Source: an uncultured Clostridia bacterium (GTDB lineage Bacteria; Bacillota; Clostridia; Oscillospirales; Ruminococcaceae). Taken from it: a DNA stretch of 64,000 bases. Location of the stretch: the NCBI GenBank assembly GCA_947630555.1, contig CANRIA010000004.1, positions 1 through 64,000 on the forward strand, written 5' to 3'. Position 1 is the first letter of the stretch; each line of letters begins with the position of its first letter. Positions 16,828 through 29,129 of this stretch are shown here, in pieces. The notes under the pieces are model-generated. The model was not told the DNA's origin and ran no database searches. It saw nothing but the letters and a program-made list of their open reading frames with translations. The position numbers were made by a program, and so were the translations under genes.

Positions 16828-16860
16828 ATAAACTGAGGGAATTCATTTCCCTCAGTTTAT
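16828..16860. terminator. Second inverted repeat downstream of clpC
   Basis: ATAAACTGAGGGAA / TTCCCTCAGTTTAT, a perfect 14-bp stem with a 5-base loop. It could terminate transcription from either side of this convergent junction. Confidence 0.65.
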
Positions 16861-16865
16861 ACATC

Positions 16866-17000
16866 TATCGGCGCAGCTATAATAATGAGATTATAATGCT
16901 CATTATTATAGCGTGAGGGTACCGGAGCCGATGCAGGAATGGGGTCTACTGTTTCCCCTTACGGGGAAGCAGAGGGGAAACCGGTTCGGGGTGTCCCCGT
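16866..17000. ncRNA. Candidate structured RNA or complex terminator region
   Basis: Dense nested complementarity in a gene-free segment. GCTATAATAATGAG / CTCATTATTATAGC is a perfect 14-bp stem (16876-16912), enclosed by ATCGGC / GCCGAT. It is followed by CTGTTTCCCC / GGGGAAGCAG with a TTAC loop, an alternative TTTCCCC / GGGGAAA pairing, flanking ACCGG / CCGGT, and GGGG-TGT-CCCC. I recognise no known RNA family. The two exclusive GC-rich pairings resemble a switch. Strand and transcription are unknown. Confidence 0.3.
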
Positions 17001-17005
17001 GAGTT

Positions 17006-18580
17006 TTATATTTCTCGGCGAGTGAAGCCGTCCCACGCTATCAGCCAGAAGACCACCATATGCACCGCTATAACAGCCAGCGCAGTGCCTACCGTCTGAT
17101 ACATGAAAGAAGAAGTGCCGTCTGCTATAGAAGCAAGATCAAGGTTTGCAAATATCAGATATCTTGCCCAGTTCATGCCCATACTCTGAAGCATAAGCAC
17201 TATGCCGCTGCCCGAGAGCAGGCAGAACATACTGATACCGATAGCGAAAGCAGAGCTTTTCATCAGCACCGATATTGCAAACGCCATTGTTGCCATTACC
17301 ACTACCGAAGTGCTTGCCAGCAGATAGCTTTTTGCCATGTACAAAATGCCGCTTACAGCGCTTACTTCTCCGCCGCTTGCAGTTATATACATTGCGCCTA
17401 TGTCGTGCGCGCCGAACATTATCGCAGAAGTGATCAGCGAAAGCACGAATGTTAAAGCTATCATTATGTAGCCCATAGAGATCACGGTGAAGTATTTTGA
17501 TACGAGTATCTTCCAGCGCTTAACGGGGTTTATCAGCAAGAATTTAATAGTGCCGTTTGAAAACTCCGATGCCACCGAGTGCGCCGCTATAACTACTACT
17601 AAAATACCTATGAAAGTCACCAGCGCAACAGACATCTTGAAAGGCGACCACAGAGTATCTCTTTCTTCATCGGCAACATTTGTTTCAATGTGGTTTTCTG
17701 TCATGTAGTTGTATACTGCGTATTTGTTTACAGCACTTTTGTATTCGCCCACAGATATCTGATCAGGCGAGCCTTTATCGGCGTTTTCATAAGCTATGAT
17801 AGCTTTTCTTGTGTTATACAGCTCTGTAGCGTTCTGATAGTCTGCATCGTAATACTGCGGAAGATAATCTTTCAGAAAGTCATACATATAATCCTCGGCA
17901 GTGCATTTGTATACATCATTGTCGCGAAGATATGTGTAGTACCATATATCGAGATCTGCCATCTGCTTGTCATACTCTGTATTCGCTTTTGACAAACGGC
18001 TGTTTGCTTCATCAATATTAAGCTGATAATAAGCCTTCATATCGTTTGCCATTACCGCCGCCATAGGTTTGGCATACTCGTCTGTTTTCCATACGGCTTT
18101 AAAGGTCTCGTCCATTTTGCCGTTTAAGAAATCACTTGCTTTTTGCGCATCTTCGGGGTCTGTCAGCATATAATTTTCTTCGTCCCAGCTGGGCAGAGTA
18201 GCCATGTATTCGGTGTATTCTTCATACACCTGCTCGTCTGCTTTATCCCATGCCGAATAGAACAGATTTTCCGTTACAGAAAACCGCCAGTCGTATGTGC
18301 TTTCCGCGCCCGAATTTATAAGGTCGTTCATTATATCTATGTAGTATTTGTCCGATGTGCCCTCGGCGGAATACATCATAGAATCCAGATAGTCAGCTAT
18401 CGTCCAGTCGTAGTCGCTGGTATCGCCGTGAGATGCTTCGGCATCAAAATAGTAAGCTATCCTTGCAAGCGCAGGCAGACCTATTGCAGCCACCGCCGTG
18501 AGTATAAGCATTACCCACGTTGAAACGAGTTTTAAGTTCTTTATGTACTCGTTTTTCACAAGTCTGAAAAATCTACGCAA
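17006..18580 (-). CDS. ABC-2 type exporter permease with large extracellular domain
   Basis: Integral membrane permease of 524 aa. One N-terminal helix (about residues 20-40, STWVMLILTAVAAIGLPAL) is followed by an acidic, Tyr-rich extracellular domain of roughly 260 residues. Then come six helices with the conserved SVASEFSNGTIKFLLINPVKRWKIL cytoplasmic segment of ABC2_membrane permeases. Translation starts at a TTG (18580) eight bases after GGAGG and overlaps the ATPase stop by 8 bp, so the two are coupled. Substrate unknown. BcrB-like lantibiotic or bacitracin exporters have a similar layout. Confidence 0.87.
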   Translation of the reverse strand: MRRFFRLVKNEYIKNLKLVSTWVMLILTAVAAIGLPALARIAYYFDAEASHGDTSDYDWTIADYLDSMMYSAEGTSDKYYIDIMNDLINSGAESTYDWRFSVTENLFYSAWDKADEQVYEEYTEYMATLPSWDEENYMLTDPEDAQKASDFLNGKMDETFKAVWKTDEYAKPMAAVMANDMKAYYQLNIDEANSRLSKANTEYDKQMADLDIWYYTYLRDNDVYKCTAEDYMYDFLKDYLPQYYDADYQNATELYNTRKAIIAYENADKGSPDQISVGEYKSAVNKYAVYNYMTENHIETNVADEERDTLWSPFKMSVALVTFIGILVVVIAAHSVASEFSNGTIKFLLINPVKRWKILVSKYFTVISMGYIMIALTFVLSLITSAIMFGAHDIGAMYITASGGEVSAVSGILYMAKSYLLASTSVVVMATMAFAISVLMKSSAFAIGISMFCLLSGSGIVLMLQSMGMNWARYLIFANLDLASIADGTSSFMYQTVGTALAVIAVHMVVFWLIAWDGFTRREI

Positions 18581-19538
18581 TTTGTCCGCCCTCCTTTGTA
18601 TCGCTTGTCATTTCTATAAATACGTCTTCCAGCTTTTTCTTGGGTTTTAGCGATACGGTGTATACCGCCGCGCCGCCCTCAATAAGCAGTTTGTTTATCT
18701 TTGCTATATCTTCGCGGTGAGTATTATTATCAAGAATGACCTCTACAAGACCATCATCTGTAAGGCTCACATTTTCGGTAACGCCCTTTATTATCTCAAC
18801 AGCCTTTTTGCCGCCGTCGGTGTCTATTATGTAGTCGCTCGTCGCGCCTGCCGAAGCCGCCAGCAGTTCGTTTATAGAGTATACGCCCAGCATACTGCCG
18901 TTTGCTATAACACCCACTCTGTCGCACATAAGCTCCATTTCACTCATCAGGTGGCTGGAAACTATAACGCACACGCCCTCTTCATGGGCAAGCTTTTTAA
19001 GTATGTCGCGAAGTTCCTTTATTCCGGCAGGGTCAAGGCCGTTTGTAGGCTCATCAAGTATCAAAGCTTTAGGTCTGTGCAGTATTGACTGCGCAACGCC
19101 CAGCCTCTGGCGCATACCAAGAGAATACTTCGATATTTTTTCGTTTATCCTGTTTGAAAGCCCCACCAGAGCAACAACTTCGTCAATGCGCTCTTTGGTA
19201 ATGCCCTCTCTCATTCGTGCGTAGTGTTCTAAATTCTGATAACCCGTAAGATGCTTGTACATTTCGGGGTTTTCAACTATGCCGCCTATGTTTTTCAGCG
19301 CGCCCTCAAAGTCTTTCTTTATCTCCGCGCCGCACACCGATATTTCACCGCTGTCTATCGAGAGCAGACCCACTATCATTTTTATTGTGGTAGTTTTTCC
19401 TGCGCCGTTGGGCCCTAAAAAGCCGAACACCTCTCCGCTGTATGCATCAAAAGAAATATCGTGCAGTATATGCCGCTTGCCTATCGTCTTGTTAAGACCT
19501 TTTATAGAAACGGCAACTTCATTTTTTATGTTTTCCAT
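18573..19538 (-). CDS. ABC transporter ATP-binding protein (BcrA-like)
   Basis: Cytoplasmic ATPase, 321 aa. Walker A GPNGAGKTTTIK, signature YSLGMRQRLGVAQ, Walker B ALILDEPTNGLDPAG and switch His in VSSHLMSEME are all intact. The C-terminal extension of about 100 residues (ending KKKLEDVFIEMT) is typical of the BcrA/CcmA exporter group. AAGGAGGCGGCAAT precedes the ATG. It lies 12 bp after the upstream gene and overlaps the permease. Confidence 0.93.
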   Translation of the reverse strand: MENIKNEVAVSIKGLNKTIGKRHILHDISFDAYSGEVFGFLGPNGAGKTTTIKMIVGLLSIDSGEISVCGAEIKKDFEGALKNIGGIVENPEMYKHLTGYQNLEHYARMREGITKERIDEVVALVGLSNRINEKISKYSLGMRQRLGVAQSILHRPKALILDEPTNGLDPAGIKELRDILKKLAHEEGVCVIVSSHLMSEMELMCDRVGVIANGSMLGVYSINELLAASAGATSDYIIDTDGGKKAVEIIKGVTENVSLTDDGLVEVILDNNTHREDIAKINKLLIEGGAAVYTVSLKPKKKLEDVFIEMTSDTKEGGQIA

Positions 19539-19550
19539 ATTGCCGCCTCC

Positions 19551-20201
19551 TTAATACCATGTAGAACCGACGATCTTCCACTGGCCGTCCTGTTTGTAAA
19601 GTTCTATGCGATAGCTTTCCGAAGTGCTCACCTGCGAACCGCTTCCTGCCTCTATATAGTTTACGCCTATAGGGCTTACCAGTATAGGAACGCCGCTTCC
19701 TGTGGCATCATACCTGACGGTTATTATTGCGGTAGCGCCTGCACCATTGCGCTTGATGCTTTCAATGGTCGTAGTGCAGTCTATTGCAGAATAATATGGC
19801 ATCACAGCAGGCGTGTTGTCGCCGTAGTCCATGTAGTCCCTCAGAGGGGTCATCTCCTGCTCTATATCGTCTTTTGTGGTGTAGTATTCACCGAACAAGC
19901 TTGCCTCGTTGTACTTTTCCAAAGCATCAGAATGCTCCCAGTATTTGTTCAGAGCATCTTTGCAGCCTGCCTCAGCCTGCCTTTCGTAAAAAGTGAGAAT
20001 AGATTCTTTGTCTTTCGCGCTGCCTGTGTAAACGCACGCCTGAGCCGCATCGCTTACAAAGCCGCTGATGACACTTTCTATCTCGTCTTTTTCTTTAGAC
20101 TTAAACACGGCGTTATCGACTGCCAGGTATATTACGAACGCTATCACAACGAGTATACCCAGCACAATACCGCGGTTAAGTCTTTTGAGCCTGTGCTTCA
20201 T
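19551..20201 (-). CDS. Membrane-anchored protein of the ABC exporter operon (unknown)
   Basis: First gene of the three-gene operon, 216 aa. One N-terminal signal-anchor helix (RGIVLGILVVIAFVIYLAVD, about residues 9-28) is followed by an extracytoplasmic domain. It ends in beta-rich sequence with TIESIKRNGAGATAIITVRYDATG and SESYRIELYKQDGQWKIVGSTWY. The last part resembles NTF2-like/DUF4878-type domains of secreted Gram-positive proteins, as in the zinc-ribbon protein encoded divergently. The tracked start is 20231. AAGGAAG lies six bases before the ATG at 20201, which is preferred. It could be an accessory or sensing subunit of the exporter. Confidence 0.65.
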   Translation of the reverse strand: MKHRLKRLNRGIVLGILVVIAFVIYLAVDNAVFKSKEKDEIESVISGFVSDAAQACVYTGSAKDKESILTFYERQAEAGCKDALNKYWEHSDALEKYNEASLFGEYYTTKDDIEQEMTPLRDYMDYGDNTPAVMPYYSAIDCTTTIESIKRNGAGATAIITVRYDATGSGVPILVSPIGVNYIEAGSGSQVSTSESYRIELYKQDGQWKIVGSTWY

Positions 20202-20283
20202 TGTCATCTTCCTTTCAAAATTTATTGACAAACCGATCGAAATGAGTTAAACTAAATATATCGGTCATTTACACAACAATGTT

Positions 20284-20312
20284 ATTATAACATATAAATT
20301 CTTAACTTTCAA
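20284..20312 (-). promoter_or_regulatory. Promoter of the ABC exporter operon
   Basis: Minus strand: TTGAAA (20312-20307), 17 bases, TATAAT (20289-20284). It leaves a leader of about 75 bases. Confidence 0.7.
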
Positions 20313-20356
20313 TATATCAATAACTTAAGAAAGTCTTAAAAAAGGGGGAGACACTG

Positions 20357-21079
20357 TTGGCAAAATACTGCAAGAGCTGCGGCGCGGAGTATAAAGGCGA
20401 CTACTGCGATAAATGCGGCTACGGCAAGCCTGTAGAGCGTTCTAAAACTTTTGATAAGTATAAATCAAACAGACAAAGAAAAGAGGAGCGGCAGCAAACC
20501 GCCGCCAAGCGCGAAAAAGAACGCGCAGCCGCACCAAAGCGCGAAAAGAAAAAGATGACAACTGCGCAGATAGTTATAGTAATAGTTCTGCTTATGGGAA
20601 TTATAGCGCTGGTGGTGTGGTCGCTTTTCAGGGCAGGCGTGCTGGGCGCAGGCGATAAAACAGAGCCGATAGTAAACTACTTTAACGCCATTGCAGAAAA
20701 CGACTATGACAAGTATGTTTCAGCGTTCCCGAAAGGGCTGGCAGAGACTTATGAAGACTATATTTCTGCAAACTCTCTCTCAAAAGATACCTTTATAAAA
20801 GAAAGCTACAGCGATTATCACGAGATCCTGGGCGAGAATTTCACGGCAAGCGTAACCTGCGGCAGAGAAGAAAAGCTTACCACCGAAGAAATTATCCGCT
20901 CGGAAGATGAATATATGCGCAATTTCGGCGAAGATATAAGCATTAAAGAGGCTTACAGGGTATCGGCAGAGGTATCTTTCAGCGGCGAGAAGTCCTCGCA
21001 GGTGTATAATTACGACGTTTATGTGGCAAGAGTGGGCTGGCACTGGTACATTTTAAATATTGAAGATTATTATTTGTAA
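20357..21079 (+). CDS. Zinc-ribbon membrane protein (unknown)
   Basis: A 240-aa protein with three parts. The N-terminal zinc ribbon is YCKSCGAEYKGDYCDKCGYG (two CxxC knuckles, Cys 5, 8, 17, 20). A highly basic Lys/Arg/Glu linker follows (residues 28-68), then a transmembrane helix (IVIVIVLLMGIIALVVWSLF, about 72-92) and an extracytoplasmic domain beginning with EPIVNYFNAIAENDYDKYVSAF. That domain has the NTF2/DUF4878-like look of many Clostridia surface proteins. Start is a TTG with GGGGGAG upstream. It diverges from the ABC exporter operon, whose first gene has a similar C-terminal domain, which suggests a link. Confidence 0.7.
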   Translation: MAKYCKSCGAEYKGDYCDKCGYGKPVERSKTFDKYKSNRQRKEERQQTAAKREKERAAAPKREKKKMTTAQIVIVIVLLMGIIALVVWSLFRAGVLGAGDKTEPIVNYFNAIAENDYDKYVSAFPKGLAETYEDYISANSLSKDTFIKESYSDYHEILGENFTASVTCGREEKLTTEEIIRSEDEYMRNFGEDISIKEAYRVSAEVSFSGEKSSQVYNYDVYVARVGWHWYILNIEDYYL

Positions 21080-21096
21080 AAAATTTCTCTGTGCTA

Positions 21097-21125
21097 TTGA
21101 CAAGCGGCTTTAAATGTTGTATAAT
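21097..21125 (+). promoter_or_regulatory. Promoter of carAB
   Basis: TTGACA (21097-21102), 17 bases, TATAAT (21120-21125): full consensus. Predicted start near 21132 gives a leader of about 270 bases before carA. GCGTTCA (21142-21148) can pair with TGAACGC (21174-21180) at its 5' end. No PyrR-binding loop is recognisable. Confidence 0.85.
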
Positions 21126-21210
21126 ATCTATTTGAACAAAGGCGTTCATCAGGCTGCGTTTGTGCGCGGCTTGTGAACGCTTAGATTATGTTAAAACGGG
21201 GTGGCAATTT

Positions 21211-21360
21211 ATGACACGGCAGCTTTTCTCGCCAAAGGCAGGCGGAATATACAGCGCATCGGGAAAAACACCGTGCTTTATTTTTGCCGATTCTTCTGTT
21301 TTACATGATATGTTATCTGCGCTTGACGCTTTTGTAAGGATAGTTATTTCTATTCCTTAA
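21211..21360 (+). CDS. Candidate leader ORF upstream of carA (49 aa)
   Basis: An ATG at 21211 with GGGGTGG seven bases upstream opens a 49-codon frame (MTRQLFSPKAGGIY...VRIVISIP) ending 43 bases before carA. The tracked ORF from 21160 adds a doubtful N-terminus. I recognise no family. Its place within the long carAB leader suits a regulatory or leader peptide, but it may equally be untranslated. Confidence 0.3.
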   Translation: MTRQLFSPKAGGIYSASGKTPCFIFADSSVLHDMLSALDAFVRIVISIP

Positions 21361-21403
21361 ATTTGAGCGGCAGGCTTTTTTATTGTATCGGGAGGTTTGA
21401 ATA

Positions 21404-22501
21404 ATGCTTAGAAAAAAGGACAGAAAAATAGTCCTGGAGGACGGCTCTTTCTATGAGGGTTACGGCTTTGGCGACAATTGCGATGCGGTGTGCGAGATAG
21501 TTTTCAATACATCTATGGTCGGTTATCAGGAGATAATTTCAGACCCGTCGTATACATATCAGGCGGTGGTAATGACATATCCGCTTATAGGAAATTACGG
21601 CATAACGGACGAGGACTTTGAAACAAAAAGCCCCACTATAGGCGGTCTTATAGTAAGGGAATACAACGATTTTCCAAGCAATTTCAGGTATACTAAAACT
21701 CTTTCTGAAACTATGGAGGAAAACCACATTCCGGGCATAAGCGGCATAGATACCAGAAAACTTACAAGAAGCATTCGCGACCTTGGCAGCAGACGGGTGT
21801 GCATTACAAGCATTGATACCCCCAACGAAAAGGCTCTGGAGATAATAAAAAATACCCCCGTGCCCAAAGATGCCGTAAGCAGGGTGAGCTGCCGCAAAAA
21901 GTGGTATTCGAGAACTTCAAACCCAAAATTCAATGTTGTTGCTATAGACTGCGGCATAAAGCTAAATATTATAAGAAGCCTCAATCAGATAGGCTGCAAT
22001 GTTACCATAGTGCCGTGGAATACATCTGCTGAGGATATACGCATGATGAAGCCCGACGGTCTGTTTATTTCAAACGGCCCCGGCGACCCGGAAGACGTTC
22101 AGCCTGTTATTGAAACGGTAAAGGAACTGAAAGGCAAGCTGCCTATATTTGGTATATGTCTGGGGCATCAGATGATCTCGCTTGCATACGGGGCGAAAAC
22201 TTACAAGCTGAAGTTCGGTCACCGCGGCGGCAACCACCCGGTAAAGAACCTTGAAACAGGCAAGCTGGAAATAACATCACAAAACCACAGCTATGCGGTC
22301 GCAAGTGAATCGGTAGAGGGAACGGGGCTTAAAGTTACGCATATAAATCTGCTGGATAACACAGTTGAAGGCGTTGAATGCAAGGAAGACAAGGTCTTCT
22401 CGGTGCAGTACCACCCTGAAAGCGCGCCCGGCCCGCAGGACAGCAAATATTTGTTCGGAAAGTTTATAGATATAATGAAGGAGGCGAAAGACAATGCCTA
22501 A
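21404..22501 (+). CDS. carA: Carbamoyl-phosphate synthase small subunit
   Basis: Glutamine amidotransferase subunit supplying ammonia to CarB for pyrimidine and arginine synthesis. At 365 aa it has normal length. The N-terminal CPSase_sm domain (residues 1-135) includes [17 protein letters not shown]. The class I GATase domain follows, with the nucleophile in FGICLGHQM (about residue 253), the [12 protein letters not shown] loop and the [10 protein letters not shown] His/Glu pair. GGGAGG lies eight bases before the ATG. The stop overlaps carB by 8 bp. Confidence 0.97.
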   Translation: MLRKKDRKIVLEDGSFYEGYGFGDNCDAVCEIVFNTSMVGYQEIISDPSYTYQAVVMTYPLIGNYGITDEDFETKSPTIGGLIVREYNDFPSNFRYTKTLSETMEENHIPGISGIDTRKLTRSIRDLGSRRVCITSIDTPNEKALEIIKNTPVPKDAVSRVSCRKKWYSRTSNPKFNVVAIDCGIKLNIIRSLNQIGCNVTIVPWNTSAEDIRMMKPDGLFISNGPGDPEDVQPVIETVKELKGKLPIFGICLGHQMISLAYGAKTYKLKFGHRGGNHPVKNLETGKLEITSQNHSYAVASESVEGTGLKVTHINLLDNTVEGVECKEDKVFSVQYHPESAPGPQDSKYLFGKFIDIMKEAKDNA

Positions 22502-25500
22502 GCGTACTGATATAAACAAAATACTCGTCATAGGTTCGGGCCCTATAGTTATAGGTCAGGCGGCTGAGTTTGACTATTCGGGAACGCAGGCTTGCCTTGC
22601 GCTGCGCGAGGAGGGCTATCAGGTAATACTGGTAAACTCAAACCCTGCGACTATAATGACGGATACTTCCATTGCCGATAAGGTTTATATGGAACCGCTG
22701 ACTCTTGAATATCTTGCAAAGATATTGAGATATGAACGCCCCGATGCCATTTTGCCCGGAATAGGCGGTCAGACGGGACTTAACCTTGCCATGCAGCTTG
22801 CGAAGAAAGGCGTACTTGATGAATGCGGCGTTGAACTTTTGGGCACCAGCTTTGAAAGTATAGATATGGCTGAGGACAGAGAGCGTTTTAAGGAGCTTTG
22901 TATATCTTTGGGCGAGCCCGTTTTGCCCTCTGAGATAGCAAACACAATAGAGCAGGGTGTTGAAGCCGCAAAGAGGATAGGCTACCCCGTGGTGCTGCGA
23001 CCTGCTTTTACGCTGGGCGGCACGGGCGGCGGCTTTGCAGACAACGAAGAAGAGCTGCGCGTGATACTTAAAAATGCGCTTGCGCTCTCGCCTGTTTCGC
23101 AGTGCCTTGTTGAAAAGTCTATCAAGGGATATAAAGAGATAGAGTATGAGGTAATGCGCGATGCGAACGACACCGCGATAACTATCTGTAATATGGAAAA
23201 CGTTGACCCCGTCGGCATACACACGGGCGACTCGATAGTTGTCTGCCCCAGCCAGACACTTACCAACAAAGAGTATCATATGCTGCGTGATTCGGCGCTG
23301 AAGATAATTCGCGCGCTGAAAATACAGGGCGGCTGCAATGTGCAGTTTGCGCTTGACCCACACTCTTTCAGCTATTATCTTATAGAGGTAAACCCGAGAG
23401 TTTCGCGTTCCTCTGCACTTGCTTCAAAGGCGAGCGGCTACCCGATAGCGAGAGTTTCTGCCAAGATAGCAACGGGTCTTACTCTTGACGAGATACAAAT
23501 AGCCAACACCCCTGCCAGCTTTGAGCCTACTCTTGACTATGTTGTAACAAAAATGCCGCGCTTCCCGTTTGATAAGTTCACAATGGCATCAAACACTTTA
23601 AGCACGCAGATGAAAGCCACGGGCGAGGTAATGAGCATAGGCAGAACTATTGAAGAAAGCCTGCTGAAAGCGATACGATCTTTAGAGATAGGTCTTTGCC
23701 ACCTGCACAGCAAGAAGTTTGACAGCTACACTATAGAGGAGCTTCTTGACTACATAAAGCTGGGCACTGATGACAGGATATATGCAATATCTCAGCTTAT
23801 GTGGAAGGGCGTTGACCTTGGCATAATATGCGACATAACGCAGATTGATATGCTGTTCCTAAACAAGATAGAGAACATCGTGCTGTTTGAGCGGGATATA
23901 ATAGAAAACAAGTTCGATGAAAAAGTGCTTTACGAAGCTAAGAAAATGGGCTTTTCGGATAAGTACATTGCCTCTTTGTGGGAGTGCACCGAGGAGGACG
24001 TATATGCACTGCGCAAAAAGCTGAAAATGTTCCCCGTTTATAAGATGATAGACACCTGCGCGAGTGAGTTTGAAAGTTATATACCATATTTCTATTCTAC
24101 TTATGAAGACGAGAATGAGTCTATAGTTTCGGACAAGCCGAAGGTAATAGTGCTGGGCTCGGGCCCTATAAGAATAGGTCAGGGCGTTGAGTTTGACTAT
24201 TCTACGGTGCACGCGGTATCTACTATAAAGAAATTCGGCTATGAGGCTATCATAATAAACAACAACCCCGAAACGGTATCTACCGACTATACCACCAGCG
24301 ACAAGCTTTATTTTGAGCCGCTGACCGTCGAGGACGTTATGGACGTTATAGAGCTTGAAAAGCCGTTCGGTGTTATAGCATCACTGGGCGGTCAGACCGC
24401 CATAAACCTTGCAGAGCCTTTGATGAAAAGGGGCGTAAAGATAATCGGCACCGACTTTGCCGCTATTGAGAGAGCCGAGAATCGCAATTCTTTTGAAAAG
24501 GTGCTTGAGGAGCTTAATATCCCTCAGCCGCCGGGAGAGGCAGTAACAGACATACCGGCAGGAATTGCAGCCGCCGCAAGGATAGGCTACCCTGTTCTGG
24601 TAAGACCCAGCTATGTTCTGGGCGGCAGGGCTATGCAGATAGTTTCAAACGAAGATATGCTGAAAACATACCTTAAGACTGCCGTTGAGATAGACGAGGA
24701 CAAGCCGGTACTGGTAGATAAGTACATAGAGGGCAAAGAAGTAGAGGTAGATGCAGTGTGCGACGGTAAAGACGTATTCGTGCCGGGCATAATGGAGCTT
24801 GTTGAGAGGACAGGCATACATTCGGGCGACTCGATAAGCGTGTACCCGACATTCTCTATCTCTCAAAAAGTAAAAGACACCATTCTTGACTACACCAAAC
24901 GGCTGGGGCTGGGCATAGGCATTGTGGGTCTTTACAACATACAGTTTATTGTTGACAAAAACGAGGACGTTTATATAATAGAGGTAAATCCGCGCTCGTC
25001 AAGAACTGTGCCGTTTTTATCAAAGGCAACCGGCTACAGCCTTGCAGACATAGGCACGCTTGTTATACTCGGCAAGTCGCTGAAAGAGCAGGGGATAAAC
25101 GTACTGTTTCCGCCCGAAAAGAAACGCTGGTATGTAAAAGCGCCTGCGTTCTCGTTCTCAAAGCTTAACGGTCTTGACGCGTATCTGTCGCCAGAAATGA
25201 AATCAACGGGCGAGGCGATAGGCTACGACAAAAAGCTGACAAGAGCGCTTTACAAGGCTCTGAAATCCTCGGGCATGAAGCTTTCAAACTACGGCACGCT
25301 GTTTGTTACCATTGCCGACAAGGACAAGGAAGAGGCTTTAGAGCTTGTGAGAAGATTTTACCACCTCGGCTTCAATATCGAGGCAACGCACGGCACGGCT
25401 GTTTTCCTGCGTGAACACGGCATACGTACGCGTGAAAAGCAGAAGATAAGTTCGGGCAGTGATGAGATACTACAGGGTATGCGCTCAGGATATATCAAGT

Positions 25501-25676
25501 ATGTTATCAACACGCGCGATATGAGTTCGGCAGGGCATCTGACCGACGGCTACGAGATACGCCGCTGTGCGGTAGAAAACGGTGTTGCGATATTCACGGC
25601 GCTGGATACCGTAAAGGTGCTTTTAGATGTGCTTGAAGAAATGACACTCTGCATATCTACTATTGACGAAGAATAA
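22494..25676 (+). CDS. carB: Carbamoyl-phosphate synthase large subunit
   Basis: Makes carbamoyl phosphate from bicarbonate, two ATP and ammonia. At 1060 aa it is full length. Two homologous ATP-grasp halves are visible: [20 protein letters not shown] opens the first and [20 protein letters not shown] the second, with [11 protein letters not shown] and [11 protein letters not shown] near the ends of the two grasp domains. The C-terminal MGS-like domain (about residues 930-1060) begins around the [14 protein letters not shown] stretch and is the usual site of UMP/ornithine control. Start overlaps carA, so the pair is coupled. Confidence 0.98.
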   Translation: MPKRTDINKILVIGSGPIVIGQAAEFDYSGTQACLALREEGYQVILVNSNPATIMTDTSIADKVYMEPLTLEYLAKILRYERPDAILPGIGGQTGLNLAMQLAKKGVLDECGVELLGTSFESIDMAEDRERFKELCISLGEPVLPSEIANTIEQGVEAAKRIGYPVVLRPAFTLGGTGGGFADNEEELRVILKNALALSPVSQCLVEKSIKGYKEIEYEVMRDANDTAITICNMENVDPVGIHTGDSIVVCPSQTLTNKEYHMLRDSALKIIRALKIQGGCNVQFALDPHSFSYYLIEVNPRVSRSSALASKASGYPIARVSAKIATGLTLDEIQIANTPASFEPTLDYVVTKMPRFPFDKFTMASNTLSTQMKATGEVMSIGRTIEESLLKAIRSLEIGLCHLHSKKFDSYTIEELLDYIKLGTDDRIYAISQLMWKGVDLGIICDITQIDMLFLNKIENIVLFERDIIENKFDEKVLYEAKKMGFSDKYIASLWECTEEDVYALRKKLKMFPVYKMIDTCASEFESYIPYFYSTYEDENESIVSDKPKVIVLGSGPIRIGQGVEFDYSTVHAVSTIKKFGYEAIIINNNPETVSTDYTTSDKLYFEPLTVEDVMDVIELEKPFGVIASLGGQTAINLAEPLMKRGVKIIGTDFAAIERAENRNSFEKVLEELNIPQPPGEAVTDIPAGIAAAARIGYPVLVRPSYVLGGRAMQIVSNEDMLKTYLKTAVEIDEDKPVLVDKYIEGKEVEVDAVCDGKDVFVPGIMELVERTGIHSGDSISVYPTFSISQKVKDTILDYTKRLGLGIGIVGLYNIQFIVDKNEDVYIIEVNPRSSRTVPFLSKATGYSLADIGTLVILGKSLKEQGINVLFPPEKKRWYVKAPAFSFSKLNGLDAYLSPEMKSTGEAIGYDKKLTRALYKALKSSGMKLSNYGTLFVTIADKDKEEALELVRRFYHLGFNIEATHGTAVFLREHGIRTREKQKISSGSDEILQGMRSGYIKYVINTRDMSSAGHLTDGYEIRRCAVENGVAIFTALDTVKVLLDVLEEMTLCISTIDEE

Positions 25677-25680
25677 TAAA

Positions 25681-25715
25681 AAGGTCTGTCACCAAATCAG
25701 TGGCAGACCTTGTTT
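25681..25715. terminator. Bidirectional terminator between carB and clpB
   Basis: AAGGTCTGTCAC / GTGGCAGACCTT, a 12-bp stem with one G-U pair and a 7-base loop, between convergent genes. Confidence 0.85.
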
Positions 25716-25722
25716 ATAGTTT

Positions 25723-28322
<2,600 letters not shown>

Positions 28323-28326
<4 letters not shown>

Positions 28327-28955
28327 AGTAAAACGCCCCTTTCGCAGTATTCAATGTATTTCTTTGTTATTTCGCCGACCGCCTTCTCACTGCCGCCGTC
28401 TGAAAGGTACAGCTTGAAGCAGTCGTTGAATGTGGTTATGTGGTCTGTTATCGCCTTTGAAATCTCTTCGGGCTCGCCGCCCTGCTTTTTCAGCAGCCTG
28501 CGGTATGTGCCGCCTTTTAACTGAGCCTGCACATCACTGTCTGTCACGCCGCGTTCTATCTCGTTCCACAGCCGCAAAAAGCTTGTGTATTCGCCCAAAA
28601 GCGCGGCATTTTGTGTTCTCAGCGTTGCCCTCAGTTCTCCTAAATACTGCCCCACCTCTCGGTAGAGTATCACGCTGTATCTTATAGTCGGGTTGTACTT
28701 GTATTTCAGCGCCGAGACTGCCGTCAGGTCGCCCTGATCGGTAAGAAACCGAAATTCATCGCTGAAACGCTGCATCTGCCCCAGCATAAGCTCATAAAGG
28801 TTTTTTATGCGCTGTTCGGGCGTTGTCATCGAAACGTACTGTGCCAGCAGCTGGTCGATAAGTCCGCTTCTGCTTTTGCCGTGCAGCTTTGCAATGCGGT
28901 CTATCCTGTCTATCACCTCGTCGGTAAGGATAAGACTATACATACTTTTGCTCAA
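28323..28955 (-). CDS. Ribbon-helix-helix protein coupled to clpB
   Basis: About 210 aa. The first 40 residues form a ribbon-helix-helix DNA-binding domain (YSLILTDEVIDRIDRIAKLHGKSRSGLIDQLLAQYV), a beta strand followed by two helices as in Arc/CopG proteins. The remaining 165 residues are mostly helical and match nothing I recognise. The track starts at 29045. A TTG at 28955 stands eight bases after AAGGCGG, while the next ATG (28943) is 20 bases away, so the TTG is preferred. Its stop overlaps the clpB start. Tandem palindromes over its promoter suggest autoregulation, and hence that it controls clpB. This is inference. Confidence 0.72.
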
Positions 28956-28977
28956 AACTATCGCCGCCTTTATCTGT

Positions 28978-29015
28978 AACTTGATAAGTTTATTATATAA
29001 CTTTCCTTGCAAGTT
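28978..29015. promoter_or_regulatory. Tandem palindromes at the rhh-clpB promoter (candidate operator)
   Basis: AACTT-GAT-AAGTT (28978-28990) and AACTT-TCCTTGC-AAGTT (28999-29015) share the same 5-bp half site and lie 8 bases apart at and just after the predicted transcription start. Repeated half sites suit cooperative ribbon-helix-helix dimers. Confidence 0.5.
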
Positions 29016-29016
29016 T

Positions 29017-29045
29017 ATGATAACACACAAACAAGAGTTTGTCAA
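29017..29045 (-). promoter_or_regulatory. Promoter of the rhh-clpB operon
   Basis: Minus strand TTGACA (29045-29040), 17 bases, TATCAT (29022-29017). The palindromic operator candidate is immediately downstream. Confidence 0.75.
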
Positions 29046-29085
29046 GGCTTTTTTGAAAATTTTTTTGATATTTTTTCTTTAAAAC

Positions 29086-29112
29086 AAAAAAGACCCATAA
29101 ATGAGCCTTTTT
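29086..29112 (-). terminator. Terminator after the 405-aa membrane protein gene
   Basis: In the minus-strand RNA AAAAAGGCTCAT pairs with ATGGGTCTTTTT (two G-U pairs) around a two-base loop, followed by T residues. In the plus-strand sense it pairs poorly. Confidence 0.65.
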
Positions 29113-29129
29113 ATATTTAGTTAAGAATA

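Noticed and set aside
21130-21403. PyrR-type attenuator or purine/pyrimidine riboswitch in the carAB leader
   Set aside because: I could not find the conserved PyrR anti-antiterminator loop or a terminator with T run ahead of carA.
28978-29045. CIRCE or CtsR site upstream of clpB
   Set aside because: Neither TTAGCACTC-N9-GAGTGCTAA nor tandem GGTCAAA heptamers are present. The palindromes have AACTT/AAGTT half sites.
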